In this document: positions 51,133-58,187 of the stretch, one piece after another
How positions within the stretch are numbered: position 1 is the stretch's first letter
How the letters are laid out: each line of letters begins with the position of its first letter
From: Cellulomonas sp.
GTDB lineage: Bacteria > Actinomycetota > Actinomycetes > Actinomycetales > Cellulomonadaceae
Assembly (NCBI RefSeq): GCF_017744555.1
Contig: NZ_JAGIBD010000001.1
Span: 248,001 to 312,000 of the forward strand
Direction of reading: 5' to 3'
Length of the DNA: 64,000 nt
Made by a program: the position numbers and the translations under genes
The notes under the pieces: generated by a model
The model's database searches: none
Told to the model about the DNA's origin: nothing
Seen by the model: the letters and a program-made list of their open reading frames with translations, nothing else

Positions 51133-51390
51133 CTAATGTTCGGACTTCACCATCTCGTCTGGAGTGGAAATTGGGTGTCGTCGGCGAGCAGGACCGGCGA
51201 GAAGGTAAACGGATGCACCGACGGCCAGCCCGACCAGCGCGAGGAATACAACGTTCCGCCAGATGTCGGATCCTGACGGGCGGAGAGTCTCATCTGCCCC
51301 TGTGGGTGCGAGGACGTAGATGAGCCCGGCCAAGAAGAGAGATCCCAAGACGACCGACACGCCGACGCGCTTGGAAACCGAGTTCCTCAT
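51133..51390 (-). CDS. Small two-helix membrane protein
   Basis: An 85-residue protein starting ATG at 51390 with GGGAGC upstream. Two transmembrane helices (VGVSVVLGSLFLAGLIYVLA near residues 9-28 and NVVFLALVGLAVGASVYLLA near residues 46-65) are separated by a short polar loop. Its stop codon directly abuts the stop of the convergent permease. In bacteriocin loci small two-helix proteins often give immunity; here that is only a guess from position. Confidence 0.7.
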   Translation of the reverse strand: MRNSVSKRVGVSVVLGSLFLAGLIYVLAPTGADETLRPSGSDIWRNVVFLALVGLAVGASVYLLAGPARRRHPISTPDEMVKSEH

Positions 51391-51674
51391 CGTTTGCTCC
51401 CTATCGCCACTCGTGGTCGTGCCGAGAGTACCGGGTCGAAGCAGTCGAAGAGGCCCGTCGCGAGACGAGACGAAGGTGCAGCGGGCACTTCGTGCCAACC
51501 TCCGCCGCGGATCGGGTCAGGTGGGAGGTCGCCTCGCGGCCTCGGCATCGACCTGCCCCTCGCACTGGGCTTATCTCGTGTGCGGACGCGAGTCGCGAAG
51601 CACGCTCCCGAGTGCCTGGACCGGCGTGGCGCGTCCGCTGATTCGATGACATCGCCTGGCGACTCCGCGCGCGA
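51391..51674. other. Gap of 284 bases without a supported gene
   Basis: No start codon with a ribosome site opens a credible frame here on either strand. The only feature seen is the perfect palindrome CATACGTATG at 51676-51685, which covers the stop codon of the next gene. Confidence 0.4.
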
Positions 51675-52298
51675 TCATACGTATGCGAAGAGGCGGTGGA
51701 GCGGGATGGGCCGCATCTTGTCCTGGAGCTCGCGGTAGTAGTCCACCTGGTGAAGCCACCAGTGGGAATCCGGAACTGCATGGACGCAGATGTCGCCGTC
51801 GATGGCGATCGGCTCGGAGACGCCGACGAACCAGAACCATTCCCCGGCGGCGTTCCTGGAGCGCAGAGCCCTGCCCGTGAGAGCCCCCACCTCGCGTGCA
51901 GGAACCGCCTCCCGCACCGGAGGTTGGATCGCGTCGGGGCGCACACGCCGTAGCCATCGGCTCCCGTCGTCCGCCTCCCTCATGCCGAGTGCGTCAGTGG
52001 TAGGCGCTCCCGGAGGCACGGCATCCCTGTAGACCCAGGCGTAGTCGACAGGCCACCACTGCATGACGGGATTCCGCTGGGAACTGGCAACCCATGTCCA
52101 GTAGTGCATGGGGGCGCAGACCCCCAGGCACTCGTGCAGCTCCCCGTCCTCGGGAAACTCGACAACTTCGTGCTCGCGCCGAACCAGGACCTGACCGTCG
52201 ATGAAGTACCGGTTCGGGATCCCGATCGTGAGCTCGTCGCCGACCTCGAGGTCGCGCACGTACGCAGCGGGGATCGGGTGGCGAGCCGGCGGCGGCAC
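51675..52298 (-). CDS. Hypothetical protein, possibly 5'-truncated at the island border
   Basis: About 207 residues from a GTG at 52298 that has no ribosome site. Conserved-looking blocks are [40 protein letters not shown] and [17 protein letters not shown]; the protein is rich in Trp and aromatic residues and has two cysteines. I know no family for it. The reading frame continues upstream into sequence that belongs to the acetyltransferase remnant on the other strand, so the true N-terminus may have been lost at the junction near 52311. Confidence 0.6.
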   Translation of the reverse strand: MPPPARHPIPAAYVRDLEVGDELTIGIPNRYFIDGQVLVRREHEVVEFPEDGELHECLGVCAPMHYWTWVASSQRNPVMQWWPVDYAWVYRDAVPPGAPTTDALGMREADDGSRWLRRVRPDAIQPPVREAVPAREVGALTGRALRSRNAAGEWFWFVGVSEPIAIDGDICVHAVPDSHWWLHQVDYYRELQDKMRPIPLHRLFAYV

Positions 52299-52311
52299 CG
52301 TCTGCCAGGGT

Positions 52312-52511
52312 CGGGGGTCTCGATCATGCCGGGGGTGTCCATCGGCGACGACTCCGTGATCGGCGCCGGCTCGGTCGTCACCCGGGACGTCCCTGCCGGT
52401 GTCGTTGCGGTCGGGTCCCCGTGCCGGGTGCTGCGCGAGATCGGCGGGCACGACCGGGAGTTCTACTGGCGGGACCGGCGGAGCGGGGACGACGCGGGTC
52501 AGGTGCGGTAG
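52312..52511 (+). pseudogene. C-terminal remnant of a maltose O-acetyltransferase-type gene
   Basis: Only the last 66 codons remain. [20 protein letters not shown] continues with [20 protein letters not shown], the left-handed beta-helix end of the LacA/Maa/NodL acyltransferases, followed by [12 protein letters not shown] and a normal stop. Upstream of 52312 the frame has no homology and no start codon with a ribosome site. Full-length relatives have about 185-200 residues. The break marks a border between acquired and chromosomal DNA. Confidence 0.85.
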
Positions 52512-52560
52512 CGCCGGCGGGACGAGCTCGGCGTTGCACCGTCGGGCTCGGGACGGACCG

Positions 52561-53013
52561 TCACAGGTCCGACGGGTCGTCGGTGACGTCACCGACCGAG
52601 ACGTCGACGTGCACGCGCGCGACCGGCGGCTCGGCGGTGCCGAGCGTCGCCGCGACGGCGTCCGCCGCCGCCAGGCGGATCCGCGTCGCCAGGGGGACCA
52701 GCGCCGTGCCGTACAGCGCGACGACCTCGACGGTGAGCCGGTCGAGGTCGCCGTCGGGCGTGGTCGTGCACGTGATGCGGAGCGCCGCCGCGTCCGGGAA
52801 GCCGTCCAGGGCGGCACGGACCTGGCCGACGAGCACGGTGCTCGTGACCCAGAGCTCGCCGCCCGGCAGGTGCCCGCGCACCGGTGCAGCGGGCCGGAAG
52901 GCGCGGACGGCGGCGGCGACGACGTCGTCGCGCAGCGCGATCCACCCGGCGTCGGTGTGTGCGCGCAGGGCCCGGGTCGCCTCGGTGAGGATCCGTTCGC
53001 CGTTCACCGCCAT
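52561..53013 (-). CDS. Hypothetical protein of the Asp23 cluster
   Basis: A 150-residue protein (ATG at 53013) overlapping the end of the sigma gene by 10 bases. The second half, VEVVALYGTALVPLATRIRL and RVHVDVSVGDV, resembles the strand pattern of Asp23/Gls24 proteins, but the match is weak. It has no membrane segment. Co-transcription with the ECF sigma factor and location beside the Asp23 operon suggest a role in the same envelope-stress response, perhaps as a soluble regulator of the sigma factor. Confidence 0.7.
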   Translation of the reverse strand: MAVNGERILTEATRALRAHTDAGWIALRDDVVAAAVRAFRPAAPVRGHLPGGELWVTSTVLVGQVRAALDGFPDAAALRITCTTTPDGDLDRLTVEVVALYGTALVPLATRIRLAAADAVAATLGTAEPPVARVHVDVSVGDVTDDPSDL

Positions 53014-53558
53014 CCCTCCATCCGCGTGACGAGGTGCGCCCGGGCCCGGTGCAGCCGGCCGCGCACGGTGCTCGTGCTCGTCGCGGAGATCTGGGCGATC
53101 TCCTCATAGCTCAGCCCTTCGACCTCCCGCAGGAGCCAGGCGGAGCGTGGACCGCTGGGGAGCTCGCGCAGCGCCGCGTTGAGCGCGTTCAGCAGGTCGG
53201 TGTGCTCGAGCGACCGTTGCGGGTCGACCGCTCGTGGGTCGACGGTCTCGTCGGGTGTGAAGGGCAGCGGACGTGCGGTGCGGGCCCGCCGGCGTTGCAG
53301 GGAGCGGACCTTGTGGGCGGTGATCGAGAACAGCCAGGTGCGCAAGGACGAGCGGCCCTCGAACTGCGGCAGCGCCGTCCACGCGGCGGCGAACGCCTCC
53401 TGGACGCAGTCCTCGGTGTCCTCTGGATCATCGAGCATGCGCCGGGCGTAGCGGTAGAGGGCCGGCCCGTGCCGGTGCACGATCGCCCGGAACGCGGCAC
53501 GGTCGTGCAGCGCCGCCCGTCGGGCGAGCACGGCGTCAGGTGCTCCCTCGTCGTCCAT
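53004..53558 (-). CDS. ECF RNA polymerase sigma factor
   Basis: A 184-residue sigma-70 family factor. Region 2: RAIVHRHGPALYRYARRMLD, DTEDCVQEAFAAAW, RTWLFSITAHKVRSL. Region 4: LRELPSGPRSAWLLREVEGL and SYEEIAQISATSTSTVRGRL. ATG at 53558 starts MDDEGAPDAV; an in-frame GTG three codons upstream is possible. It is divergent from the Asp23 operon with 156 bases between, so that operon is its likely target. No zinc-type anti-sigma gene is adjacent. Confidence 0.9.
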   Translation of the reverse strand: MDDEGAPDAVLARRAALHDRAAFRAIVHRHGPALYRYARRMLDDPEDTEDCVQEAFAAAWTALPQFEGRSSLRTWLFSITAHKVRSLQRRRARTARPLPFTPDETVDPRAVDPQRSLEHTDLLNALNAALRELPSGPRSAWLLREVEGLSYEEIAQISATSTSTVRGRLHRARAHLVTRMEGWR

Positions 53559-53714
53559 CCCGAGCACTGTCCGGCCGTCGCGCGCAGGACGCATCCGGAA
53601 GAAACCTGGCGCGCCGGCGTGACGAACCGGGCCTGGCGGAGACCAACTCTTCGTCACCGTCGCGGCACCCGCCGGCACCGGCCCTCGCCGCGGCACCTGT
53701 CGAGAGAGGCCACC

Positions 53715-54173
53715 ATGTCCGAGTCCTCCGCCAAGACCGTCACGGCCGCCGCCGCCACAGCACGCCAGAGCGCGCTGGTGACTCCGGAAGGCACCACCAC
53801 GATCGCCGACACGGTCGTGAGCAAGATCGCGGGCATCGCCGCGGGCGAGGTCAGCGGCGTGTACGCGCTGGGTGGCGGTGCCGCCCGGGCGCTCGGGACG
53901 CTCCGCGAACGCATCCCCGGCGCCCGCACCAACCACGCGCAGGGCGTGTCGGTCGAGGTCGGCGAGACCGAGGCCGCGGTCGACCTGGACCTCGTCGCCG
54001 AGTACGGCGTGTCGATCACCGACCTCGCCAACGGGATCCGCCGCAACGTGATCAGCGCGGTCGAGCGGATGACCGGGCTGCGGGTCGTCGAGGTGAACGT
54101 CGCCGTCAACGACGTGCACCTGCCGCAGGACGACCCGCAGCCGGCGCCGCCGCAGGAGCAGCGCGTCCAGTGA
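53715..54173 (+). CDS. Asp23/Gls24 family envelope stress protein
   Basis: A 152-residue cytosolic protein. The core TIADTVVSKIAGIAAGEVSG near residue 29, with VYALGG following, and AVDLDLVAEYGVSITDLANG near residue 91 are the Asp23/Gls24 signatures. In Firmicutes Asp23 coats the membrane by binding the anchor AmaP and its loss triggers a cell-wall stress response. Here it is the first of six genes with overlaps or very short gaps that include DUF2273-like and AmaP-like membrane partners. The stop overlaps the next gene (GTGA). Confidence 0.93.
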   Translation: MSESSAKTVTAAAATARQSALVTPEGTTTIADTVVSKIAGIAAGEVSGVYALGGGAARALGTLRERIPGARTNHAQGVSVEVGETEAAVDLDLVAEYGVSITDLANGIRRNVISAVERMTGLRVVEVNVAVNDVHLPQDDPQPAPPQEQRVQ

Positions 54174-54520
54174 GCGACCTGCCCGGGCGTGAGCCGCTCG
54201 TCACGAGAGCCGTCGTCACCGACGTCCCGCCACCCGACTCGGTCGCCGAGCTCGTGGCCGCGGTGGTGCTCGCCGTGCCCGGGGTGGTGCGGCTGCACGG
54301 CGGCCCGTTCGGCGGCCTCGGGACGTACCTGCCGGGTCGCCGCGTGACGGGGGTGCGGATCGACGACGGCGGCACCGAGGTCCACGTCGTCGTCTCGGCG
54401 ACGGAGCCCGTCGTGGTCACCGCGGGGCGCGTCCAGCGCGCGGTGTCCGCGGTCGCGCCCATGCCCGTGCGGGTGCACGTCGACGACATCGACCTGCCTG
54501 ACATCTCGACGGAGGAGTGA
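54170..54520 (+). CDS. Short Asp23/Gls24-related protein
   Basis: A 116-residue protein starting GTG at 54170 inside the preceding stop region. VAELVAAVVLAVPGVVRLHG and YLPGRRVTGVRIDDGG near residue 52 follow the Asp23 pattern (helix, small loop, then beta strands VHVVVSATEPVVV). It lacks the N-terminal TIADxVV strand and is a truncated variant common beside full Asp23 genes in actinobacteria. It probably pairs with the neighbouring Asp23 proteins. Confidence 0.82.
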   Translation: MSDLPGREPLVTRAVVTDVPPPDSVAELVAAVVLAVPGVVRLHGGPFGGLGTYLPGRRVTGVRIDDGGTEVHVVVSATEPVVVTAGRVQRAVSAVAPMPVRVHVDDIDLPDISTEE

Positions 54521-54522
54521 CC

Positions 54523-54702
54523 ATGTCATCTGCTGCCATCGGCCTGTTCGCCGGCCTGCTGCTCGCGCTGGTCGCCGCGGTCGGCGGGTTCGTCATGTTC
54601 CTGCTCGCCCTGGTGCTGGGCGGTGTCGGGCTCGCGGTCGGCCTGGCCGTGGACGGCCGTCTCGACGTGAGCGGCATGCTGACGGGCCGCCGCCGTGCCT
54701 GA
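54523..54702 (+). CDS. Small DUF2273-like membrane protein
   Basis: A 59-residue protein with ATG at 54523 and GGAGGAG five bases upstream, a strong site. Two adjoining hydrophobic helices (IGLFAGLLLALVAAVGGFVM and FLLALVLGGVGLAVGLAV) are followed by GRLDVSGMLTGRRRA, as in the DUF2273 proteins encoded with Asp23 and AmaP. It likely sits in the cytoplasmic membrane as part of the Asp23 complex. Its end overlaps the next gene by eight bases. Confidence 0.8.
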   Translation: MSSAAIGLFAGLLLALVAAVGGFVMFLLALVLGGVGLAVGLAVDGRLDVSGMLTGRRRA

Positions 54703-54766
54703 CGACGTCGCCGTGCCTGACGACGCCGCGGTGCGTGACGGCGCCGCCGTGCCTGACGACGCCGCC
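54695..54766 (+). repeat. Four tandem 18-bp repeats at a gene start
   Basis: Units at 54695, 54713, 54731 and 54749 follow GTGCCTGACGACGCCGCC with one to three changes. Each unit starts with GTG in the same frame and encodes VPDDAA or a variant. Confidence 0.95.
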
Positions 54767-55117
54767 GCCGGGCGGGGCTCGCTGACCATCGCCGACCGTG
54801 CGCTGACCGCCATCACGCGGCAGGTCGCGCAGGAGGTCCCGGGCGTCGCGTCGCAGGAGCACGCCGGGACCGTCGAGCGCACCCTGGGTCGCGGCTTCCC
54901 CCGGGTGTTCTGGCGGCGCGCGGGCGACCACGCCTCCGTGGGCGTGGAGATCGCCCTGCTCTGGCCCGCCTCGGCGGCGCACGTCACGACCGCCGTGCAG
55001 GACGCCGTGGCGCGCGAGCTCGAACGGCAGGCGGGGCAGCAGGTCGGTCGGGTCGACGTGCGGGTGCGCGACGTGGTGCGCCCCGCCGCGGCTCGGCCGG
55101 TGGCGAGGGTGCGATGA
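54695..55117 (+). CDS. Asp23/Gls24 family protein with repeat-encoded N-terminus
   Basis: At most 140 residues. The domain starts at SLTIADRALTAITRQVAQEV near residue 29, with VPGVASQ following, and ends with QVGRVDVRVRDVV, an Asp23 fold. The first 24 codons are four 18-bp tandem repeats, each opening with GTG, so any of four in-frame start codons could be used; none has a clear ribosome site. The start at 54695 overlaps the previous gene. The stop overlaps the next gene (ATGA). Confidence 0.85.
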   Translation: MPDDVAVPDDAAVRDGAAVPDDAAAGRGSLTIADRALTAITRQVAQEVPGVASQEHAGTVERTLGRGFPRVFWRRAGDHASVGVEIALLWPASAAHVTTAVQDAVARELERQAGQQVGRVDVRVRDVVRPAAARPVARVR

Positions 55118-55713
55118 CGGAGCTGCAGCAGCCGCCGATGACGTTCGCCCCCGCCCGGGACGCGACCCGGACCGCCCGCGCGGGCTGGCTCGGCATCGTC
55201 CTGGCGGTGCTCGTCGTCACGCTCGGCGTGCTGTGCGTCCGCGAGGCGCTCGTGGCCGACGCGCGCATCGACGGGCGCCCGTGGCTCGCCCCCGCGGTCG
55301 ACGGGCTCGACGGTCTGGGGCCGTCCGTGGCGCTCGCGGCGACCGGTGTCGTCGTGGCGCTGGTCGGTCTGTGGCTCGTGCTGCAGGCGTTCGGCCGGCG
55401 CCGGCGCACGAGGCTGCCGGTCTCGGTCCCGGGGTCCGCGGCGGGAGCGCCGACCGGCACCACGATCGGGGTCGTCGACGCCGCGAGGCTCGCGAGGGTC
55501 GCGGCCCTCGACGTCGACGACGTGCTCGACGCGCGTGCGACGGCGAACCGCCGGACGGTGACCGTGACCGTGACGGTCCCTCCTGGCGTCCAGGTCGACG
55601 CGCCGGTGCGGACTGCGGTCGCCGCCCAGCTCGCACCCCTGTCGACGCCGCCGAGCATCAAGGTCGTCAGCAGGGTCAGCGAGGGGCTGCGGACCGGAGG
55701 GATCGCGCCATGA
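55114..55713 (+). CDS. DUF6286-type membrane protein of the Asp23 cluster
   Basis: A 199-residue protein with two transmembrane helices (WLGIVLAVLVVTLGVLCVRE near residues 25-44 and SVALAATGVVVALVGLWLVL near residues 71-90) and a C-terminal soluble alpha-beta domain (ALDVDDVLDARATANRRTVT) that resembles the Asp23/AmaP end domain. It is fixed in place by ATGA overlaps on both sides. It probably anchors or scaffolds the Asp23 proteins; no enzymatic motif is seen. Confidence 0.82.
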   Translation: MTELQQPPMTFAPARDATRTARAGWLGIVLAVLVVTLGVLCVREALVADARIDGRPWLAPAVDGLDGLGPSVALAATGVVVALVGLWLVLQAFGRRRRTRLPVSVPGSAAGAPTGTTIGVVDAARLARVAALDVDDVLDARATANRRTVTVTVTVPPGVQVDAPVRTAVAAQLAPLSTPPSIKVVSRVSEGLRTGGIAP

Positions 55714-56288
55714 GGCGTTCGGTGCTCGCCGTCGACCGGGTCCTCCTGCTGCTGCTCGGCCTCGTCCTGGTGGTCGCGGGCGTCGCGGCGGTCGGCTGGC
55801 AGGTCGGGTTCCTCCGGGACGTCTGGCCGTCCGCGCCCGACCAGGTGGGCGTCGACTCGACGCAGGTGACCGGGGCGTCGAGCTACCCGCTGCTGCTCGC
55901 CCTCGCTGGGGTGGTTCTCGTGGTCCTCGGCCTGTGGTGGCTGCTCGCCCACCTGCCGCGCAGGTCGGTCGGGCCCCTGCGGCTGCCCGCCGGCGGGCGG
56001 CCCGGGCGTCTGCAGGTCGATCCCGGCCCGGCGGTCGCCGCCGCCGCCGAGGTGCTGGCCGAGGACCCCGACGTGCGGGCGGCGGGCGGCGCGGTGCTGC
56101 GCGACCGCGGCGAGCTGGTCGTGCGGCTGCGGACGACCGTGGAGCCGACGGCCTCGCTGCCGGACGTCGTGGCGACCTGCGACCGCGTGCTGGCCGACCT
56201 GTCGCGTGTGCTCCCCGCCGACCAGCTCCGTTCACGCGTCGAGATCAGCGTCCTGCGGAAACCGACGGACGAGCCGCGCGTGCGCTAG
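55710..56288 (+). CDS. amaP: AmaP-like membrane anchor of Asp23
   Basis: A 192-residue protein with two transmembrane helices (VLLLLLGLVLVVAGVAAVGW near residues 11-30, LLLALAGVVLVVLGLWWLLA near residues 61-80) separated by an outside loop, then a C-terminal cytoplasmic domain (AEVLAEDPDVRAAGGAVLRD). This is the topology of AmaP, which tethers Asp23 to the membrane. Last gene of the operon; its start overlaps the previous stop (ATGA). Confidence 0.82.
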   Translation: MRRSVLAVDRVLLLLLGLVLVVAGVAAVGWQVGFLRDVWPSAPDQVGVDSTQVTGASSYPLLLALAGVVLVVLGLWWLLAHLPRRSVGPLRLPAGGRPGRLQVDPGPAVAAAAEVLAEDPDVRAAGGAVLRDRGELVVRLRTTVEPTASLPDVVATCDRVLADLSRVLPADQLRSRVEISVLRKPTDEPRVR

Positions 56289-56427
56289 GGACGCCGCTCG
56301 GCCCGCACCGCCCCGACGCGCGCCGACCCGTTGAGGCTGCCGCCGCCGTCGCGAGACGATGTCCTCGCTCCGACCCGGCCAGCGGTGCTGTCGGGACCTG
56401 ATCGCTCCCCTGAGGAGGTCGTCCGGG

Positions 56428-57624
56428 ATGGACTCGACGGTGCCGGGAATGACGGAGCTCGGATCGGACTGGCGCGTCGTCGACGGTGTGGCGGCGGCAT
56501 GGTTCGACGCGCCGTCGCTCAGGGAAGGGGCCGCGCTCGCCGCGCGGGTCGTGGCGCTGTCCGCCGAGATCCCGGTCGACGTGCGTGCGTCGGGCGTGCG
56601 GGTGCGCCTCGGCTCCGACGAGCACGCGCCGGCCGTGTCGGCGGCCGCACGCGAGCTCGGGCTGACCGCGGACCCGGCCGCCCTGCAGCACCTGAGCGTC
56701 GGGTTCGACTCGCCCGACCCGGGTGCCGTCATGCCGTTCTGGCAGCGCGCCCTCGACTACGCCCCGACGCGGGACGGCGACCTGGCGGACCCGCTGCACC
56801 GCGACCCGGAGCTCCGGTTCCGGCTGTCGGACGATCCCCGGCCGTTGCGCAACCGCGTCCACCTCGACGTCGTCCGGCCGGCGTCGGCGGTCGAGCGGGC
56901 GGCGGGCCTCGGTGAGCCGTTCGGCGCGTTCGGGGTCTGCCACGCCGACGCCGACGGCAACGAGGTCGACCTCGTCCCGGGTGACGCGCTCGACGAGCAG
57001 GGCCGGACGGCCGACTGGCAGGCGGTGTTCAGCGCGATCGCCTGCTACCGCGTCACGTCGCCGGCGCAGCAGGCCGAGGTGGCCGCCGCCGCGGCGGCGC
57101 TGGCCGACGGCGCCGGGTACCCGCTGCTGGTCGACCTGCGTCCCGGGTACGTGGTCCTCGACACCGGCAAGGACCGGTGGGACGCCGACGCGCACGGGCT
57201 CGACCTCGACTTCACCGGGCTCGCCCAGCGGCTCCAGACCGCGGCCCGCGAGCTCGGTGCCACGGCGGACCCGGCGGCGCCGCGCTTCGTCCAGCTCTAC
57301 TTCGACGCCGCCGACGTCGCCGCGGTCCGCGCGTTCTGGGTCGCCGCGCTCGGGTACGTCCACGACCGGCGCACCAAGCTCACCGACATCGTCGACCCGC
57401 GGCAGCTCAACCCCGTGCTCGCGTTCCAGGAGATCGACGTCGCGGACACCGAGCGGCGGCAGCAGCGCAACCGGATCCAGGTGGAGCTCGCCGTTCCGGC
57501 GGACCTCGCGCAGGCGCGCGTCGCGGCGGCGGTCGCGGCCGGAGGGCGCGTGCTCGACGAGTCCGTGGGCCGGCGGCGGGTCGCGGACCCCGAGGGCAAC
57601 GAGCTGGTCGTCGTCAGCGTGTGA
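56428..57624 (+). CDS. Fusion of pterin-carbinolamine-dehydratase-like and two VOC domains
   Basis: A 398-residue protein. Residues 8-95 look like 4a-hydroxytetrahydrobiopterin dehydratase (WRVVDGVAAAWFDAPSLREG, VDVRASGVRVRLGSDEH, ARELGLTADP), although the usual HHP motif is missing. Two vicinal-oxygen-chelate halves follow (HLSVGFDSPDPGAVMPFWQR near residue 92; FVQLYFDAADVAAVRAFWVA near residue 287), each ending with a glyoxalase-like strand such as ADADGNEVDLVP and VADPEGNELVVVS. ATG at 56428 has GAGGAGG nine bases upstream. Such fusions occur in actinobacteria; substrates are unknown. Confidence 0.82.
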   Translation: MDSTVPGMTELGSDWRVVDGVAAAWFDAPSLREGAALAARVVALSAEIPVDVRASGVRVRLGSDEHAPAVSAAARELGLTADPAALQHLSVGFDSPDPGAVMPFWQRALDYAPTRDGDLADPLHRDPELRFRLSDDPRPLRNRVHLDVVRPASAVERAAGLGEPFGAFGVCHADADGNEVDLVPGDALDEQGRTADWQAVFSAIACYRVTSPAQQAEVAAAAAALADGAGYPLLVDLRPGYVVLDTGKDRWDADAHGLDLDFTGLAQRLQTAARELGATADPAAPRFVQLYFDAADVAAVRAFWVAALGYVHDRRTKLTDIVDPRQLNPVLAFQEIDVADTERRQQRNRIQVELAVPADLAQARVAAAVAAGGRVLDESVGRRRVADPEGNELVVVSV

Positions 57625-57632
57625 CGGGCACG

Positions 57633-57680
57633 CACGACGAAGGCCGGACCCGGTCGTGGGTCCGGCCTTCGTCGTGTCGC
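57633..57680. terminator. Bidirectional strong terminator
   Basis: CACGACGAAGGCCGGACCC (57633-57651) pairs perfectly with its complement at 57658-57676, a 19-bp stem with a 6-base loop. It lies eight bases after the VOC fusion gene and 38 bases before the end of the convergent GlsB gene, so it can serve both. Its arms share GACGAAGGCCGGA with the tRNA-Ala terminator. Confidence 0.88.
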
Positions 57681-57714
57681 CAGGTGCGGAGCGCCGGGGC
57701 GGGCGCCCGCAGGC

Positions 57715-57984
57715 TCAGAGCACGCCGCGACGGCGACGGCCCGAGACGGCCGCGACGAACACGGCGGCCAGGCCGACCTGCAGCAGGAGCTCGATCCAGT
57801 CGACGCCGTTCGTGTTCTGCACGCCGATGAGCGACGCGAGCCACGTGCCGACCAGCGCCGCGACGATGCCGACCACGACGGTCAGGAGGGCCGAGATGCG
57901 CTGCCGGCCGCGCACCACGAGACGGCCCAGGATGCCGATGATCGCGCCGATGATGATCGCGCTGATGATGCCTTCGGGGGTCAT
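57715..57984 (-). CDS. GlsB/YeaQ/YmgE family membrane protein
   Basis: An 89-residue membrane protein with three helices. GIISAIIIGAIIGILGRLVV near residue 5 and ALLTVVVGIVAALVGTWLAS near residue 32 are the typical transglycosylase-associated (YeaQ/GlsB) pattern. GlsB genes often accompany Gls24 stress proteins, and this one lies next to the Asp23 cluster, so a role in envelope stress is plausible. ATG at 57984 has AAGGAG upstream. Confidence 0.88.
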   Translation of the reverse strand: MTPEGIISAIIIGAIIGILGRLVVRGRQRISALLTVVVGIVAALVGTWLASLIGVQNTNGVDWIELLLQVGLAAVFVAAVSGRRRRGVL

Positions 57985-58187
57985 GTTGAACTCCTTGACA
58001 GTGAGGGGTTCGATCCGGTAACGGAGAACGTAGGGGACATTCCGTCGGAGCGCGCGCCGAAACAGCGCGACCTGGACGCACGTCACACCGCGACCCGGGG
58101 CATAGCGGTCGATAACCGGACGAATCGGGCCGCGCCCGGGTCGCAGGGCCCGGACGCGTGCGACGGCCTGGATGGCATGATGACGCG

